Origin: Flavobacteriales bacterium
GTDB lineage: Bacteria; Bacteroidota; Bacteroidia; NS11-12g; UBA9320
DNA: 64,000 nucleotides
Direction of reading: 5' to 3'
NCBI GenBank assembly: GCA_020635435.1
Contig: JACJZU010000003.1
Span: forward strand, 372,001-436,000
The notes beneath the pieces were generated by a model. The model had not been told where the DNA came from. It saw only the letters and a list, made by a program, of their open reading frames with translations, and searched no databases. This document shows, one piece after another, positions 34,885 through 43,685 of this stretch (positions are counted from its first letter, which is position 1; every line of letters starts with the position of its first letter). Both the position numbers and the translations under genes were made by a program.

Positions 34885-36207
34885 TTACTTGAGCAGAAAA
34901 TCGAAGTTGAGGAAAGCCTCCCAATATTTCTCGCGCGTCATACTATCCCAGTGTATGACCATATATCGGTACTGATAGGTCTGAAACTGGCAAAAGAGCA
35001 CAAGCAGTACGATCAAAGTTCTGGAGATCGGGAACCACGGACCGGATGCTGTTCTTTCCAATCCAAAACAAAGGGGTAATAGGAAGATGATATAGTATTC
35101 GATGTATGCGCGCGAGGAGAAACTGCCACCATAATACCAATTCCACCACGAGGAAAGCAAATAAGTTATAAAGAGGAAGAAAAGGCCAAGGTATACAGCT
35201 TTGAATGGGACTTTACGATACATGGGCAAAATTCCAAGCAAGGCCAGAAGCAAGACCGGCGTGTACAGAAAGAGCCCTTTTTTATAGCTGAAAAGAATAT
35301 CCAACATATGTGGATCTCGGAAATTAAATCCTTCCTCCTCATAACTGTAAATCAGGAATTGGCCTGTTTGTACCTTGTAAATAAGCAGTTGTAAACCTAC
35401 GATGAACACCGCGGCAATTGCCGCCATCCAGATTCCCGGATCGGTAAAAATTTTTTTCAATGCCCTGAAAAAATGAAGAAGATCGGGAAAGGCGAATGGG
35501 ATCAGTAGGGCACTTACGGCATTCAGTGGGCGGATCCAGGTTATTAATCCAAGAATTGGAAGCAGGAGGATCATCCACTTTACCCGGCCTGTTTCAGCCC
35601 ATTTAAGGGCAAACCAGAATTGAGCGGTTATCAGGAAAATGGAATAAACGTGCGACATAGCCGGCTCGGCCAGAACATAATAGAACCAATTCGTGCCGAA
35701 ATAGATCACTGGTAACGCGAAAGCGATTATAGAGTCCCGGATTCCGAATTTCCGCAATATGAGGACCATTAGAAACAATGTCCCGATGGCGAAGGCTATT
35801 GCCGACCAGGAAACAGATCGTTGGTACCAGGCTGAATACCCATCGGCTGAACCATTTGTAATTATGGTGATCGTGTGGGCGATCAGGAATCCGGGCAGCA
35901 TACAAAATGCCGTACCTGCGAAGTATTTGTTATAGACCTTTCCGTTACTGAACTTGCGGTAATCGTAAAACAAGTGTTCATTTCCATAGCGATCTTCGAT
36001 CTCATCGAAAAAACCAAAATTGAGATCGTGATAAATGAATAAAGCGGGTAGGTGCGCATAGTATCCCTTCCCATCGGCTTTGATGATGGTGCCTGCGTGC
36101 GAGCCCCACATGATGTTGGAGGCCGACCATACTGTTATTATTAAAATAAAAAGGATGGAGATCCGAACCCAGTTGGCAGCGTGAATGCGAAACCGGGATC
36201 TGATCAT
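34885..36207 (-). CDS. Polytopic membrane protein, probable GT-C-like glycosyltransferase
   Basis: The 440-residue protein has about ten hydrophobic membrane segments and a first periplasmic loop with charged residues (IIKADGKGYYAHLPALFIYH). That pattern resembles lipid-phosphate-sugar dependent GT-C glycosyltransferases, though no diagnostic motif is certain. Its start ATG overlaps the stop of the GT2 gene (ATGA at 36204-36207). A GT2 enzyme that charges a polyprenyl phosphate with a sugar, followed by a membrane transferase, is a common pairing. The acceptor is unknown. I use ATG 36207, since the in-frame extension to 36267 overlaps the GT2 gene. Confidence 0.7.
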   Translation of the reverse strand: MIRSRFRIHAANWVRISILFILIITVWSASNIMWGSHAGTIIKADGKGYYAHLPALFIYHDLNFGFFDEIEDRYGNEHLFYDYRKFSNGKVYNKYFAGTAFCMLPGFLIAHTITIITNGSADGYSAWYQRSVSWSAIAFAIGTLFLMVLILRKFGIRDSIIAFALPVIYFGTNWFYYVLAEPAMSHVYSIFLITAQFWFALKWAETGRVKWMILLLPILGLITWIRPLNAVSALLIPFAFPDLLHFFRALKKIFTDPGIWMAAIAAVFIVGLQLLIYKVQTGQFLIYSYEEEGFNFRDPHMLDILFSYKKGLFLYTPVLLLALLGILPMYRKVPFKAVYLGLFFLFITYLLSSWWNWYYGGSFSSRAYIEYYIIFLLPLCFGLERTASGPWFPISRTLIVLLVLFCQFQTYQYRYMVIHWDSMTREKYWEAFLNFDFLLK

Positions 36208-36920
36208 TTGGTGCTCCAGATATTGTATTTGAGGATGCAGAACAGGGCCCTCACGCCATCCTTCCATCCGATCTTCTTACCATCCTCATAGGTACGACCG
36301 TAATAGGAAATACCGATCTCATAGATCCGTATGCGCGGGATCCGACTGATCTTCGCTGTTACTTCCGGTTCAAAACCGAAGCGTTTTTCACGGAGATTCA
36401 ATGATTGTATGATCTCCCGTCGGAACACCTTATAGCAGGTTTCCATATCGGTTAGATTCAGATTTGTAAAAACGTTGCTGAGAAAAGTGAGGAATTTATT
36501 GCCTATTGTGTGCCAGAAAAACAGGATGCGGTGGGGGTTTCCTCCCATAAAGCGCGATCCATACACCACATCGGCAAAACCGGTGAGCAATGGTTTCAGA
36601 AGATCGGCGTATTCGTTGGGGTCGTATTCTAGATCGGCATCCTGAATGAGCACAAAATCTCCTGTAGCATGTTTGATCCCTGTGTGCAGCGCGGCACCTT
36701 TACCCTGATTGACTTCATGACTAATCAGTAGAATTCCGGCTTCCGGATGCTCCTTTCTGTATTTTTCAATGGCCTCCACCGTATTGTCCGACGAACAATC
36801 GTTGACAATTATGATCTCACGAGTCATATTTTCCGGAAGCTGAGCCTCCCCTATTTTATCGAGGATGAGGTGAATGGTTTTTCCCTCATTGTAGGCCGGT
36901 ATGATTATGGAAAGTTTCAA
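36204..36920 (-). CDS. Family 2 glycosyltransferase (dolichol-phosphate mannosyltransferase-like)
   Basis: The 238-residue cytoplasmic GT-A enzyme has the family opening LSIIIPAYNEGKTI, the nucleotide-sugar region IIIVNDCSSDNT, the metal-binding IQDADLEYDP (DxD-like) and YGSRFMGG. Sequence order matches polyprenyl-phosphate sugar transferases such as DPM1. The best start is a TTG at 36920 giving MKLSIIIPAYNEG, which puts the first strand at the N terminus as in relatives. An upstream in-frame ATG at 36995 would run into the mnmD gene on the other strand. It is coupled to the downstream membrane transferase by a 4-nt overlap. Confidence 0.85.
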   Translation of the reverse strand: MKLSIIIPAYNEGKTIHLILDKIGEAQLPENMTREIIIVNDCSSDNTVEAIEKYRKEHPEAGILLISHEVNQGKGAALHTGIKHATGDFVLIQDADLEYDPNEYADLLKPLLTGFADVVYGSRFMGGNPHRILFFWHTIGNKFLTFLSNVFTNLNLTDMETCYKVFRREIIQSLNLREKRFGFEPEVTAKISRIPRIRIYEIGISYYGRTYEDGKKIGWKDGVRALFCILKYNIWSTK

Positions 36921-36979
36921 AATATCTGCGTTCTGCGCTGCAAAGAAAACATTTAATGAGATTCGAGTGGGATATTTGA

Positions 36980-37663
36980 ATGATGATGGAGCCAAAGACC
37001 TTCTTAAACAGGGAGTTGATCGAAACGGAGGATGGCAGTTCTAGTTTATACATCCCGGCTTTGGACGAAACCTATCACAATCGCAAAGGCGCCATAATTG
37101 AAGCCGAATTCATCTTTATTGAAAAGGGTTTGAACAGTTTCGGTGACCGATCGGAATTGACAATTCTCGAAGTAGGTTTCGGTACGGGTTTGAACACTCT
37201 TCTGACCCTACTGCATAAACCGGTTGGCCAAAAGTTGAATTATATTGCTTTGGAGCCCTATCCGCTTAACCATGCGGAATGGAGCAGTTTGAATTACCCT
37301 CAATTGCTTGGATTGGAACCGCGGGTTTTCAGTCACATTCATACTGCCATATGGGGGGATTATGTGGCGATCGAGACAGGTTTCGTACTGAAGAAAATTG
37401 ATGAAAGACTCGAGAATTGGGAGCCGGGTTCAGCGCAAGTGGATCTGGTATATTTCGACGCCTTTGCTCCAAACAAACAGGCTGATGTCTGGAGTTTGGC
37501 AAATCTGGAAAAGATCTACCGTATCTTGAAAAGCGGAGGTTTACTGGTGACTTATTCTGCCCAGGGAGCATTTAAGCGGAGTTTAAGGCAATGCGGTTTC
37601 GAGTGTTCCCATCCTCCGGGGCCTATGGGAAAGAAAGAGATGAGCATTGCGCGCAAGGCATAA
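36980..37663 (+). CDS. mnmD: tRNA (mnm5s2U34)-methyltransferase MnmD
   Basis: The 227-residue SAM-dependent methyltransferase corresponds to the N-terminal half of bifunctional MnmC without its FAD-oxidase domain. Motifs are TILEVGFGTGLNTLLTL (SAM site), VDLVYFDAFAPNKQADVWS and the C-terminal PGPMGKKEM. It would finish the wobble-uridine modification on tRNAs for Lys, Glu and Gln. Three consecutive ATG codons open the frame, so the exact start may be 36980, 36983 or 36986. The stop overlaps the A-tract of the downstream bidirectional hairpin. Confidence 0.9.
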   Translation: MMMEPKTFLNRELIETEDGSSSLYIPALDETYHNRKGAIIEAEFIFIEKGLNSFGDRSELTILEVGFGTGLNTLLTLLHKPVGQKLNYIALEPYPLNHAEWSSLNYPQLLGLEPRVFSHIHTAIWGDYVAIETGFVLKKIDERLENWEPGSAQVDLVYFDAFAPNKQADVWSLANLEKIYRILKSGGLLVTYSAQGAFKRSLRQCGFECSHPPGPMGKKEMSIARKA

Positions 37664-37689
37664 AAAAACCCGGCCATTTGGGCCGGGTT
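37662..37689. terminator. Bidirectional intrinsic terminator between mnmD and the T9SS cargo gene
   Basis: AACCCGGCC, a short ATTTG loop and GGCCGGGTT form a 9-bp GC-rich stem (37667-37689). On the minus strand it is followed by seven T, making a strong terminator for the T9SS gene whose stop is at 37713. On the plus strand the U-run is short (TTCT), so it is weaker for mnmD. Confidence 0.85.
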
Positions 37690-37712
37690 CTCCAATTTTA
37701 TCGCATTCAGGT

Positions 37713-38987
37713 TTATTGAACAACAACCTTGTTGCTGCTGCTGTAATCACCTGCGTTCAATTCGTAGATGTAAACACCTTCGCTCAGGTCGCTGATGTCG
37801 ATCTTGATCTTGTGCTCACCTGCACCAAAGTATGCCGGCTCAACGGAACGAACCACGCGTCCTGACAGATCTGTGATCTGGACAGAAACCTGCTCTCCTT
37901 TACCCAATGCAAAAGGAACGAACAGATTTGAACCTTGTGCCGGATTTGGATATGCTTGTCCCAGACCGTATCCGTTGGCATTCATATTTTTCAGGCCAAC
38001 ATTCGAGGCTGTAACATGATAGAAGGCGTTCAAGTGTGATTCCGGTTGGGATGGTGGATTAAGTGGATACCAAAAGCTCTGGTTAGTAGCGCCGTAGATC
38101 CCCCATGTGTAGAGCATGAGTCCGTGGTTGTAAGAGGCATCTGCAGAGGAGGCTGCTCCATCACCTCGAACGGTGTAGGGACTGAAAATGCTCATTTGAT
38201 TCCCATCCATTCGCGTGGAATCGAAGCGGTTCATGGTATCATTCAGGCTGTAATTCGGGTTGCCCGGCTCAAATTTGATCGTGAAGGCGAACAAGTTCTC
38301 CGGATCGCTGAAGTTACCGGTAGGCTCAACTGTAATGCCAACCGGAACCTGAATTGCACCACTGAAAGTACGGCTTTCATTCAAGAAGAAAAGAGGTGTG
38401 TTGTTGGATGAATCCAGAGCGAGCGCGATCTCTTCAACCGCATCACGTCCTTTGAGGGTAGTTCGGTTGAAAGAAACCGAGCGGGTTTGTCCGCCTGCAT
38501 TCCAGGTAAGAACAATGATGCCGTTCGGGTCATAGAACTGAATACGAAGTGAATCCGTGTAATCGCCAAAGTTGTGGTATTTGTAGAAGAATGCTATTGA
38601 ATCCACAGTATAGCTCACGAAACGTGAATCAAATTGCTCAGGATCTACGTAATAGAAACTGTTTGGATCGAATACGGAGCCAACGCTGTGAGCAAATACG
38701 TTATTCGGGTCGATTCCGCTTCCTGCAGGGTAAGGGATCAGAGGAAGACTGTCAGGCCACAGAATGATGTCGCTCAGATACACAAAGGTTTCGCCATTTT
38801 GACGCAAATTGTTCACATAATTGTACCAGCCGCTCACCTCGCGCTTATTCAGCTGTTTAGTGTTCTTGGTTGGCATGAATGAGGCATCTTTCTCCTCAAA
38901 AACTCGAACGTCTTCATTCACCACTTGAGCGAAAGCTGTGGATCCTAAAAACATCAGAGCAGCAACTAAAAAGTTCTTGTTTTTCAT
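37713..38987 (-). CDS. Secreted protein of unknown function with T9SS type A sorting domain
   Basis: The 424-residue protein starts with a signal peptide (MKNKNFLVAALMFLGSTAFAQ). It ends with a textbook type A sorting domain from about residue 345: GLGQAYPNPAQGSNLFVPF, VQITDLSGRVV, and SDLSEGVYIYELNAGDY ending KVVVQ. The central 300 residues are beta-rich and unrecognised. It should be exported through the T9SS that PorX regulates. ATG 38987 is used because the preceding 18 codons do not fit a signal peptide. It is well set for high expression: full promoter upstream and strong terminator downstream. Confidence 0.85.
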   Translation of the reverse strand: MKNKNFLVAALMFLGSTAFAQVVNEDVRVFEEKDASFMPTKNTKQLNKREVSGWYNYVNNLRQNGETFVYLSDIILWPDSLPLIPYPAGSGIDPNNVFAHSVGSVFDPNSFYYVDPEQFDSRFVSYTVDSIAFFYKYHNFGDYTDSLRIQFYDPNGIIVLTWNAGGQTRSVSFNRTTLKGRDAVEEIALALDSSNNTPLFFLNESRTFSGAIQVPVGITVEPTGNFSDPENLFAFTIKFEPGNPNYSLNDTMNRFDSTRMDGNQMSIFSPYTVRGDGAASSADASYNHGLMLYTWGIYGATNQSFWYPLNPPSQPESHLNAFYHVTASNVGLKNMNANGYGLGQAYPNPAQGSNLFVPFALGKGEQVSVQITDLSGRVVRSVEPAYFGAGEHKIKIDISDLSEGVYIYELNAGDYSSSNKVVVQ

Positions 38988-39008
38988 ACTCGATTTTATA
39001 CAGGACTG

Positions 39009-39041
39009 CAAAAATATTATTAATTCAAAATTAAGCACCAA
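39009..39041 (-). promoter_or_regulatory. Promoter of the T9SS cargo gene
   Basis: On the minus strand TTG (39041-39039) is followed after 22 nt by TATTTTTG (39016-39009), an exact -7 box. The predicted transcript would begin about 15 nt before the ATG at 38987. Confidence 0.55.
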
Positions 39042-39082
39042 CCGCGATACAATTTGTCATGACCTAGTAATCAACAAACCTG

Positions 39083-39790
39083 TTAAATATCACCTTCCTG
39101 GGGTCTGATCACGATCTCCTCCACTACCGACCGCGGTCGGATCGTCACGCACTGCCATACGACTTCGGCTATATGCGCCGGGTCGATGAAACGGCTATCA
39201 GGGAGATCGGTACCGTCCCATGATTCTGTACGCGTAGCACCCGGTAGAATTGCTGTTACGCCAATACCGTGTGGTTTAAGTTCCTCCCGCAGGTTCTTGG
39301 TAAGGCCGTACTGGGCAAATTTGGTTATCCCATATGAACCTCCGTTTGCGTAGGCTTGAGTTCCTGCGATCGAACAAATATTGATGATGTGGCCATCGGC
39401 TCGTTGCAGCATGGCCGGGATGATGGATCTGGACATATAATATGTACTCAACACGTTCACACCCCATAAAGTTGGCAGCACACTGTCGGGTTCGGAATGG
39501 ATCTGCCCCGGAATGAAGGTCCCGGCATTGTTCACCAATACATTCGGGTAATCCCATCTGGCGAGGATCGAGGATGCAAAGCGTTCTACTTCCGGCTTCT
39601 GTGAAACATCACATGTTTCCCCTATGTGCTGTGCTTCTCCGTTATCGTCCAACTCGCTCAACAGCCTTTCCACATGTTCCGCGGATCGGCTGCAATAGGC
39701 AATATCCCAGTTGTTACGAGCAAAGAGCAACGCGATCTCGCGCCCTATACCCCGCGTTGCACCTGTAATGATGATCTTCTTTCTTCTCAT
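39083..39790 (-). CDS. Short-chain dehydrogenase/reductase (SDR)
   Basis: The 235-residue classical SDR has the NAD(P)-binding GATRGIGREIA, the structural NNAG motif in VLVNNAGTF, Ser in NICSIAGTQAYANGG and the catalytic YGITK. Arg residues after the glycine motif (CSRSAEHVER) favour NADPH. It resembles 3-ketoacyl-ACP reductase relatives and sepiapterin-like SDRs, and the substrate cannot be decided. It is divergent from mlaE with 114 bp between starts, and its stop is within 75 bp of the promoter of the next gene. Confidence 0.88.
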   Translation of the reverse strand: MRRKKIIITGATRGIGREIALLFARNNWDIAYCSRSAEHVERLLSELDDNGEAQHIGETCDVSQKPEVERFASSILARWDYPNVLVNNAGTFIPGQIHSEPDSVLPTLWGVNVLSTYYMSRSIIPAMLQRADGHIINICSIAGTQAYANGGSYGITKFAQYGLTKNLREELKPHGIGVTAILPGATRTESWDGTDLPDSRFIDPAHIAEVVWQCVTIRPRSVVEEIVIRPQEGDI

Positions 39791-39904
39791 CTTCTATATG
39801 TACTGAATATTCGGGCAAAGTTGATAAAAGATCGGTCAATCTGCCTTACCCTCCGCGGATTTAGGGATATATTTACCGCCTCAAATCCATTCCACCGGAC
39901 TATT

Positions 39905-40642
39905 ATGTCGATCTTTTATCACCTCGGAAGATATTTATTGTTTCTGCGGCAGATGTTCTCCAGACCGGAGCGCTTTCGGGTTTATTGGGATCGCACGATA
40001 CTCGAGATGAAGAACATTGGGATCGGCTCTTTACCCATTGTAGCGATAATTGCCGTATTTCAAGGTGCGGTTACTACGCTGCAGATTGCCTATCAGCTCA
40101 TCAGTCCATTGGTTGCCAATCCGGTGATCGGTTCAATTGTGAGCGATTCGTCCATGCTGGAACTGGCTCCAACAATAACTTGTTTGGTTCTTGCGGGAAA
40201 TGTTGGTTCGCACATCGCTTCGGAGATCGGCACCATGCGGGTTTATGAGCAGATCGATGCGCTGGAGATCATGGGAATAAATTCCGCCGGGTTCATTGCA
40301 CTGCCAAAGATCGTTGCGGGAATCATGGTGATCCCATTGTTGATCGTTCTTTCGATCTTCCTAAGCAACGTTGGCGGTATTGTTGCCGGAAATGCCAGCG
40401 GTATCCTTACTCCGGATGAGTATATACAGGGAGCACGTGAATCCTTTTTGCCCTTCAACCTGGCATTTTCGCTGATCAAGGCATTTACTTATGCCTTCAT
40501 CATCACTTCGGTGTCCTGTTATCAGGGATATTACACGCACGGAGGAGCCCTGGAAGTAGGCAGCAGTTCAACGAAGGCCGTGGTGGCAAGTGCTGTGATC
40601 ATTCTTTTCTCCGACTATCTGCTCACGCAATTATTACTCTGA
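39905..40642 (+). CDS. mlaE: MlaE-type lipid ABC transporter permease
   Basis: The 245-residue inner-membrane protein has the MlaE/permease layout of about five segments with the conserved ISPLVANPVIGSIVSDSSML, LAPTITCLVLAGNVGSHIASE, IGTMRVYEQIDALEIMGI and the C-terminal VSCYQGYYTHGGALEVG. It works with MlaF and an MCE protein to move phospholipids between membranes. ATG 39905 (MSIFYHLGRYLLFLRQ) fits the family; 93 further upstream codons in frame do not. mlaF starts 6 bp downstream. No MCE (mlaD) gene follows here. Confidence 0.9.
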   Translation: MSIFYHLGRYLLFLRQMFSRPERFRVYWDRTILEMKNIGIGSLPIVAIIAVFQGAVTTLQIAYQLISPLVANPVIGSIVSDSSMLELAPTITCLVLAGNVGSHIASEIGTMRVYEQIDALEIMGINSAGFIALPKIVAGIMVIPLLIVLSIFLSNVGGIVAGNASGILTPDEYIQGARESFLPFNLAFSLIKAFTYAFIITSVSCYQGYYTHGGALEVGSSSTKAVVASAVIILFSDYLLTQLLL

Positions 40643-40648
40643 TCTGCT

Positions 40649-41380
40649 ATGGTTGAAGTTAACGACGTACATAAGTCCTTTGCCGACAAGCACATTCTAA
40701 AAGGGATCACAGCCACGTTCCAGCCGGGTGAGATCAACCTTGTTATTGGAGCCAGCGGCAGCGGTAAAAGTGTGCTCATGAAGTGCATGGTGGGTTTGAT
40801 CATGCCCGATGAGGGACATATCGTTTACGATAACCGCGATTTCACTTCGCTGGACTATAAGGCCATGCGCGAAGTGCGGAGGGAGATCGGTATGTTGTTT
40901 CAGGGGGGCGCCCTGTTTGATTCCTCCACCGTTCAGGAAAATGTGGAGTTCCCGTTAAAAATGTTCACAAAAATGACTCCTGAAGAACGCATGGAACGGG
41001 TGAATTTTTGTTTGAAATGCGTTCAGCTCGAAGGTGTCAATAAGAAATACCCTGCAGAGATCAGTGGTGGGATGAAAAAGCGCGTGGGTATTGCACGGGC
41101 TATTGCTCTCGACATCAAGTACCTGTTTTGTGACGAGCCAAATTCCGGTTTGGATCCCGTGACGTCGCGTGTGATCGATGGACTGATCCGGGACATCACC
41201 AAGGAATTCGGGATAACCACGGTGATCAACACACACGATATGAAAACCGTATTCGATATAGGTGATAGTATCTTGTTCATTCACAATGGTCATAATTGGT
41301 GGAATGGCAAAAAAGAAGATGTTAAACGATCGGAAAATGCTGAGTTGATCGAATTCATCAACGCATCGCATTTTGGTTAG
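40649..41380 (+). CDS. mlaF: MlaF-type lipid ABC transporter ATP-binding protein
   Basis: The 243-residue ABC ATPase has Walker A GASGSGKSV, Q-loop LFQGGALFDSSTV, signature ISGGMKKRV, Walker B YLFCDEPNSGLDP and switch NTHDM. The GALFDSSTVQENV segment is typical of the MlaF group and it directly follows mlaE. It supplies energy for retrograde or anterograde phospholipid transport. The S46 peptidase gene begins 22 bp after its stop. Confidence 0.92.
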   Translation: MVEVNDVHKSFADKHILKGITATFQPGEINLVIGASGSGKSVLMKCMVGLIMPDEGHIVYDNRDFTSLDYKAMREVRREIGMLFQGGALFDSSTVQENVEFPLKMFTKMTPEERMERVNFCLKCVQLEGVNKKYPAEISGGMKKRVGIARAIALDIKYLFCDEPNSGLDPVTSRVIDGLIRDITKEFGITTVINTHDMKTVFDIGDSILFIHNGHNWWNGKKEDVKRSENAELIEFINASHFG

Positions 41381-41402
41381 GGAAGATCTAAAGCTATTGA
41401 TT

Positions 41403-43526
41403 ATGAAAAACTTGCGTATTGTTTCCGTTCTAGCTGTAACGGTGCTGACCTTTCTATTAAGTTCACATACACACCGCAATGCGGAAGAAGGTATGTACCC
41501 CCTTTCGCAACTCGGTTCAGTGAATTTAAAAGAGGCCGGGTTGAAAATTCCCGTGAGTGAGATCTACGATCCCGGCGGGGTGAGCATGACGAATGCCCTG
41601 GTACGCCTGGGAGGATGCACCGGTTCATTCATTTCCTCAAACGGGCTCATAATCACCAATCATCACTGTGTGTTCTCGGCGGTTGCCGGTCACAGTACCC
41701 CTGAGAATAACCATCTGGACAACGGTTTTTATGCAGCGGATCAAGATGCCGAGCTCAAAACCGATATCCCATGCCGGATCACACAAAGTTTTGAAGATGT
41801 ATCGGCTGCCGTATTGGATGGAATCAAGCCGGACATGAAGGCTGCTGATAAAAAGGCACTCATCAGCAAGAACATAGAAACCTTGCAGAGTGCAGAAAGA
41901 AAGAAGTATCCTGAACTGGAGATCGATATCAGCGAGATGCATGTCGGGAAGTACTATACCCTGTTTCGCTACAAGTTGCTGAAAGACGTGCGACTGGTTT
42001 ATGTACCACCACAGGCCATCGGGAAATTCGGAGGAGAGAGCGATAACTGGGTATGGCCCAGGCACAATGGGGATTTCAGTATTGTGCGCGTTTACGAAGA
42101 TGGCAAGCCCTATAAGCCCGAGCGCTTCATTCCGGTGAATCCGAAGGGAACCTCGGAGGGTGATTTTGTCTTCATCATGGGTTATCCGGGTACCACCTAT
42201 CGCCATGCTCCGGCAGAGTATCTCACCTATCAGAATGACTATGTACTTCCGCTCATTGCTGAATGGTACGATGCCCAGATCGAAATACTCGAGAAAGATG
42301 CCGGAGCTAACAAGGAATTGCAATTGCGCTATGCCGGGCGACTGGCATCACTTTCAAATGTTACCAAGAATTTCAAAGGAAAAATGCAGGGTTTCAGGCG
42401 CACCAATATCCTGGAAGAACGCCTGGCAGAGCAGGATGTGCTCCGGTCCGTTGCACCTGCATCAAAGCGTTACATTTTCGATGATCTCAAACGCTTTCAC
42501 AAGGAGAAGTTTGCTTTGGCAACCGATGTCCTCATGGGCAACCAAATGGCCAGAGCTTCGGGTTTGTTCTATGCCGCATCATTCACCGACCGCTATCGGA
42601 ACAAACTCAAAAGCATGTCCGGGAGCGAAGGAAAAAAATGGGTGTCGGATAACGCTGAAAAACTTATTAAAGAATTTAAGTCGGGATATCGACAGGTGAA
42701 TGCAGAAGTCGATCTAAAGAATATGAGCTATTGTGCTTTCATGCTCATCGAGCGCAAGACCGAGCTCGGATTGGCTCTGCAAGAGTACCTGAAACCGGTT
42801 CGTGTTTCTCCCGGCTCACTCGAAGCTTCACTTCGGAAAATGTGGCTGAAGTCGAAGTATAGCAAGGTTCAGGAAACGCTCGACCGCGCTGAAAGCGACA
42901 TGTACAAATTCATTCTAAAGAAAGATGTACTATCGAATTTGGCTGCCTTGGTGAACGGGATAATGGATCCGAAAAACACGAGATGGAACGAATTGAATAC
43001 CGAGATCGATGCCTTATTACCCGAACTCGCCACGATCAAGGAAAGCAATTCGAACCGGAGTTATATCCCCGATGCCAATGCGACGTTACGTTTAACCTAT
43101 GGCTATATTAAGGGATTTGAGCCTGAGGATGGCGTTTACAATGCGCCATTCACAACAATTAAAGGCATACTGGAAAAAGCCGAGCCCGAAGGAGATTACT
43201 ACATGCCTTCCTATTTGCTGGAGAAGTACAGAACTGTAGAGGCCGCAGACGTTCTAAAACACCCCAAAGTACAGGAAGTTGTGGTAGGTATGCTGTACAA
43301 CATGGATACAACGGGAGGTAATAGTGGCAGTCCTATCCTCGACGCGTATGGGAATCTGGTAGGAGTTAATTTCGACCGTGCATATACTGCCACGATCAAC
43401 GATTTTGCATGGAATGAATCCTATAGCCGATCGATCGGTGTAGATATACGCTATGTGATCTACGTGATGAAATACATGCATGCGGCAGATGGTCTGCTCA
43501 AGGAAATGGGTGTTACCGGGATCTAG
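41403..43526 (+). CDS. S46 dipeptidyl-peptidase, DPP11-like (acidic P1)
   Basis: The 707-residue exported serine peptidase has a signal peptide (1-23) and the chymotrypsin-like site of family S46: His in IITNHHCVF (87-88) and Ser641 in TGGNSGSP. Eighteen residues after the Ser there is Arg659 in VNFDR, the same spacing and residue that in Porphyromonas DPP11 (Ser655, Arg673, as I recall) gives preference for Asp/Glu at P1; DPP7 has Gly. The alternative upstream ATG 41373 overlaps mlaF and lacks a signal sequence. It releases dipeptides in the periplasm, feeding amino-acid catabolism. Confidence 0.93.
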   Translation: MKNLRIVSVLAVTVLTFLLSSHTHRNAEEGMYPLSQLGSVNLKEAGLKIPVSEIYDPGGVSMTNALVRLGGCTGSFISSNGLIITNHHCVFSAVAGHSTPENNHLDNGFYAADQDAELKTDIPCRITQSFEDVSAAVLDGIKPDMKAADKKALISKNIETLQSAERKKYPELEIDISEMHVGKYYTLFRYKLLKDVRLVYVPPQAIGKFGGESDNWVWPRHNGDFSIVRVYEDGKPYKPERFIPVNPKGTSEGDFVFIMGYPGTTYRHAPAEYLTYQNDYVLPLIAEWYDAQIEILEKDAGANKELQLRYAGRLASLSNVTKNFKGKMQGFRRTNILEERLAEQDVLRSVAPASKRYIFDDLKRFHKEKFALATDVLMGNQMARASGLFYAASFTDRYRNKLKSMSGSEGKKWVSDNAEKLIKEFKSGYRQVNAEVDLKNMSYCAFMLIERKTELGLALQEYLKPVRVSPGSLEASLRKMWLKSKYSKVQETLDRAESDMYKFILKKDVLSNLAALVNGIMDPKNTRWNELNTEIDALLPELATIKESNSNRSYIPDANATLRLTYGYIKGFEPEDGVYNAPFTTIKGILEKAEPEGDYYMPSYLLEKYRTVEAADVLKHPKVQEVVVGMLYNMDTTGGNSGSPILDAYGNLVGVNFDRAYTATINDFAWNESYSRSIGVDIRYVIYVMKYMHAADGLLKEMGVTGI

Positions 43527-43685
43527 TATCTTCTGCGATTCGCCTATCTCACACTAAAAGTGTGGTGTTCAAGGGGCACTAAGGGCGAATTTTCCACGAG
43601 GTTGTTTATAACTCAGTCCGGATCCTGGAAGCGGTATGCCTTCTGCTTGCTTAATTTCGATGGTTAAAATTTAACGTTTATAACC

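Noticed and set aside
39626..39904. N-terminal extension of mlaE by 93 codons
   Set aside because: It overlaps the divergent SDR gene and has no similarity to the MlaE family, which starts at ATG 39905.
43550..43564. Hairpin CACACT-AAA-AGTGTG after the S46 peptidase gene as terminator
   Set aside because: Only six base pairs and no T-run follow, so termination cannot be supported.
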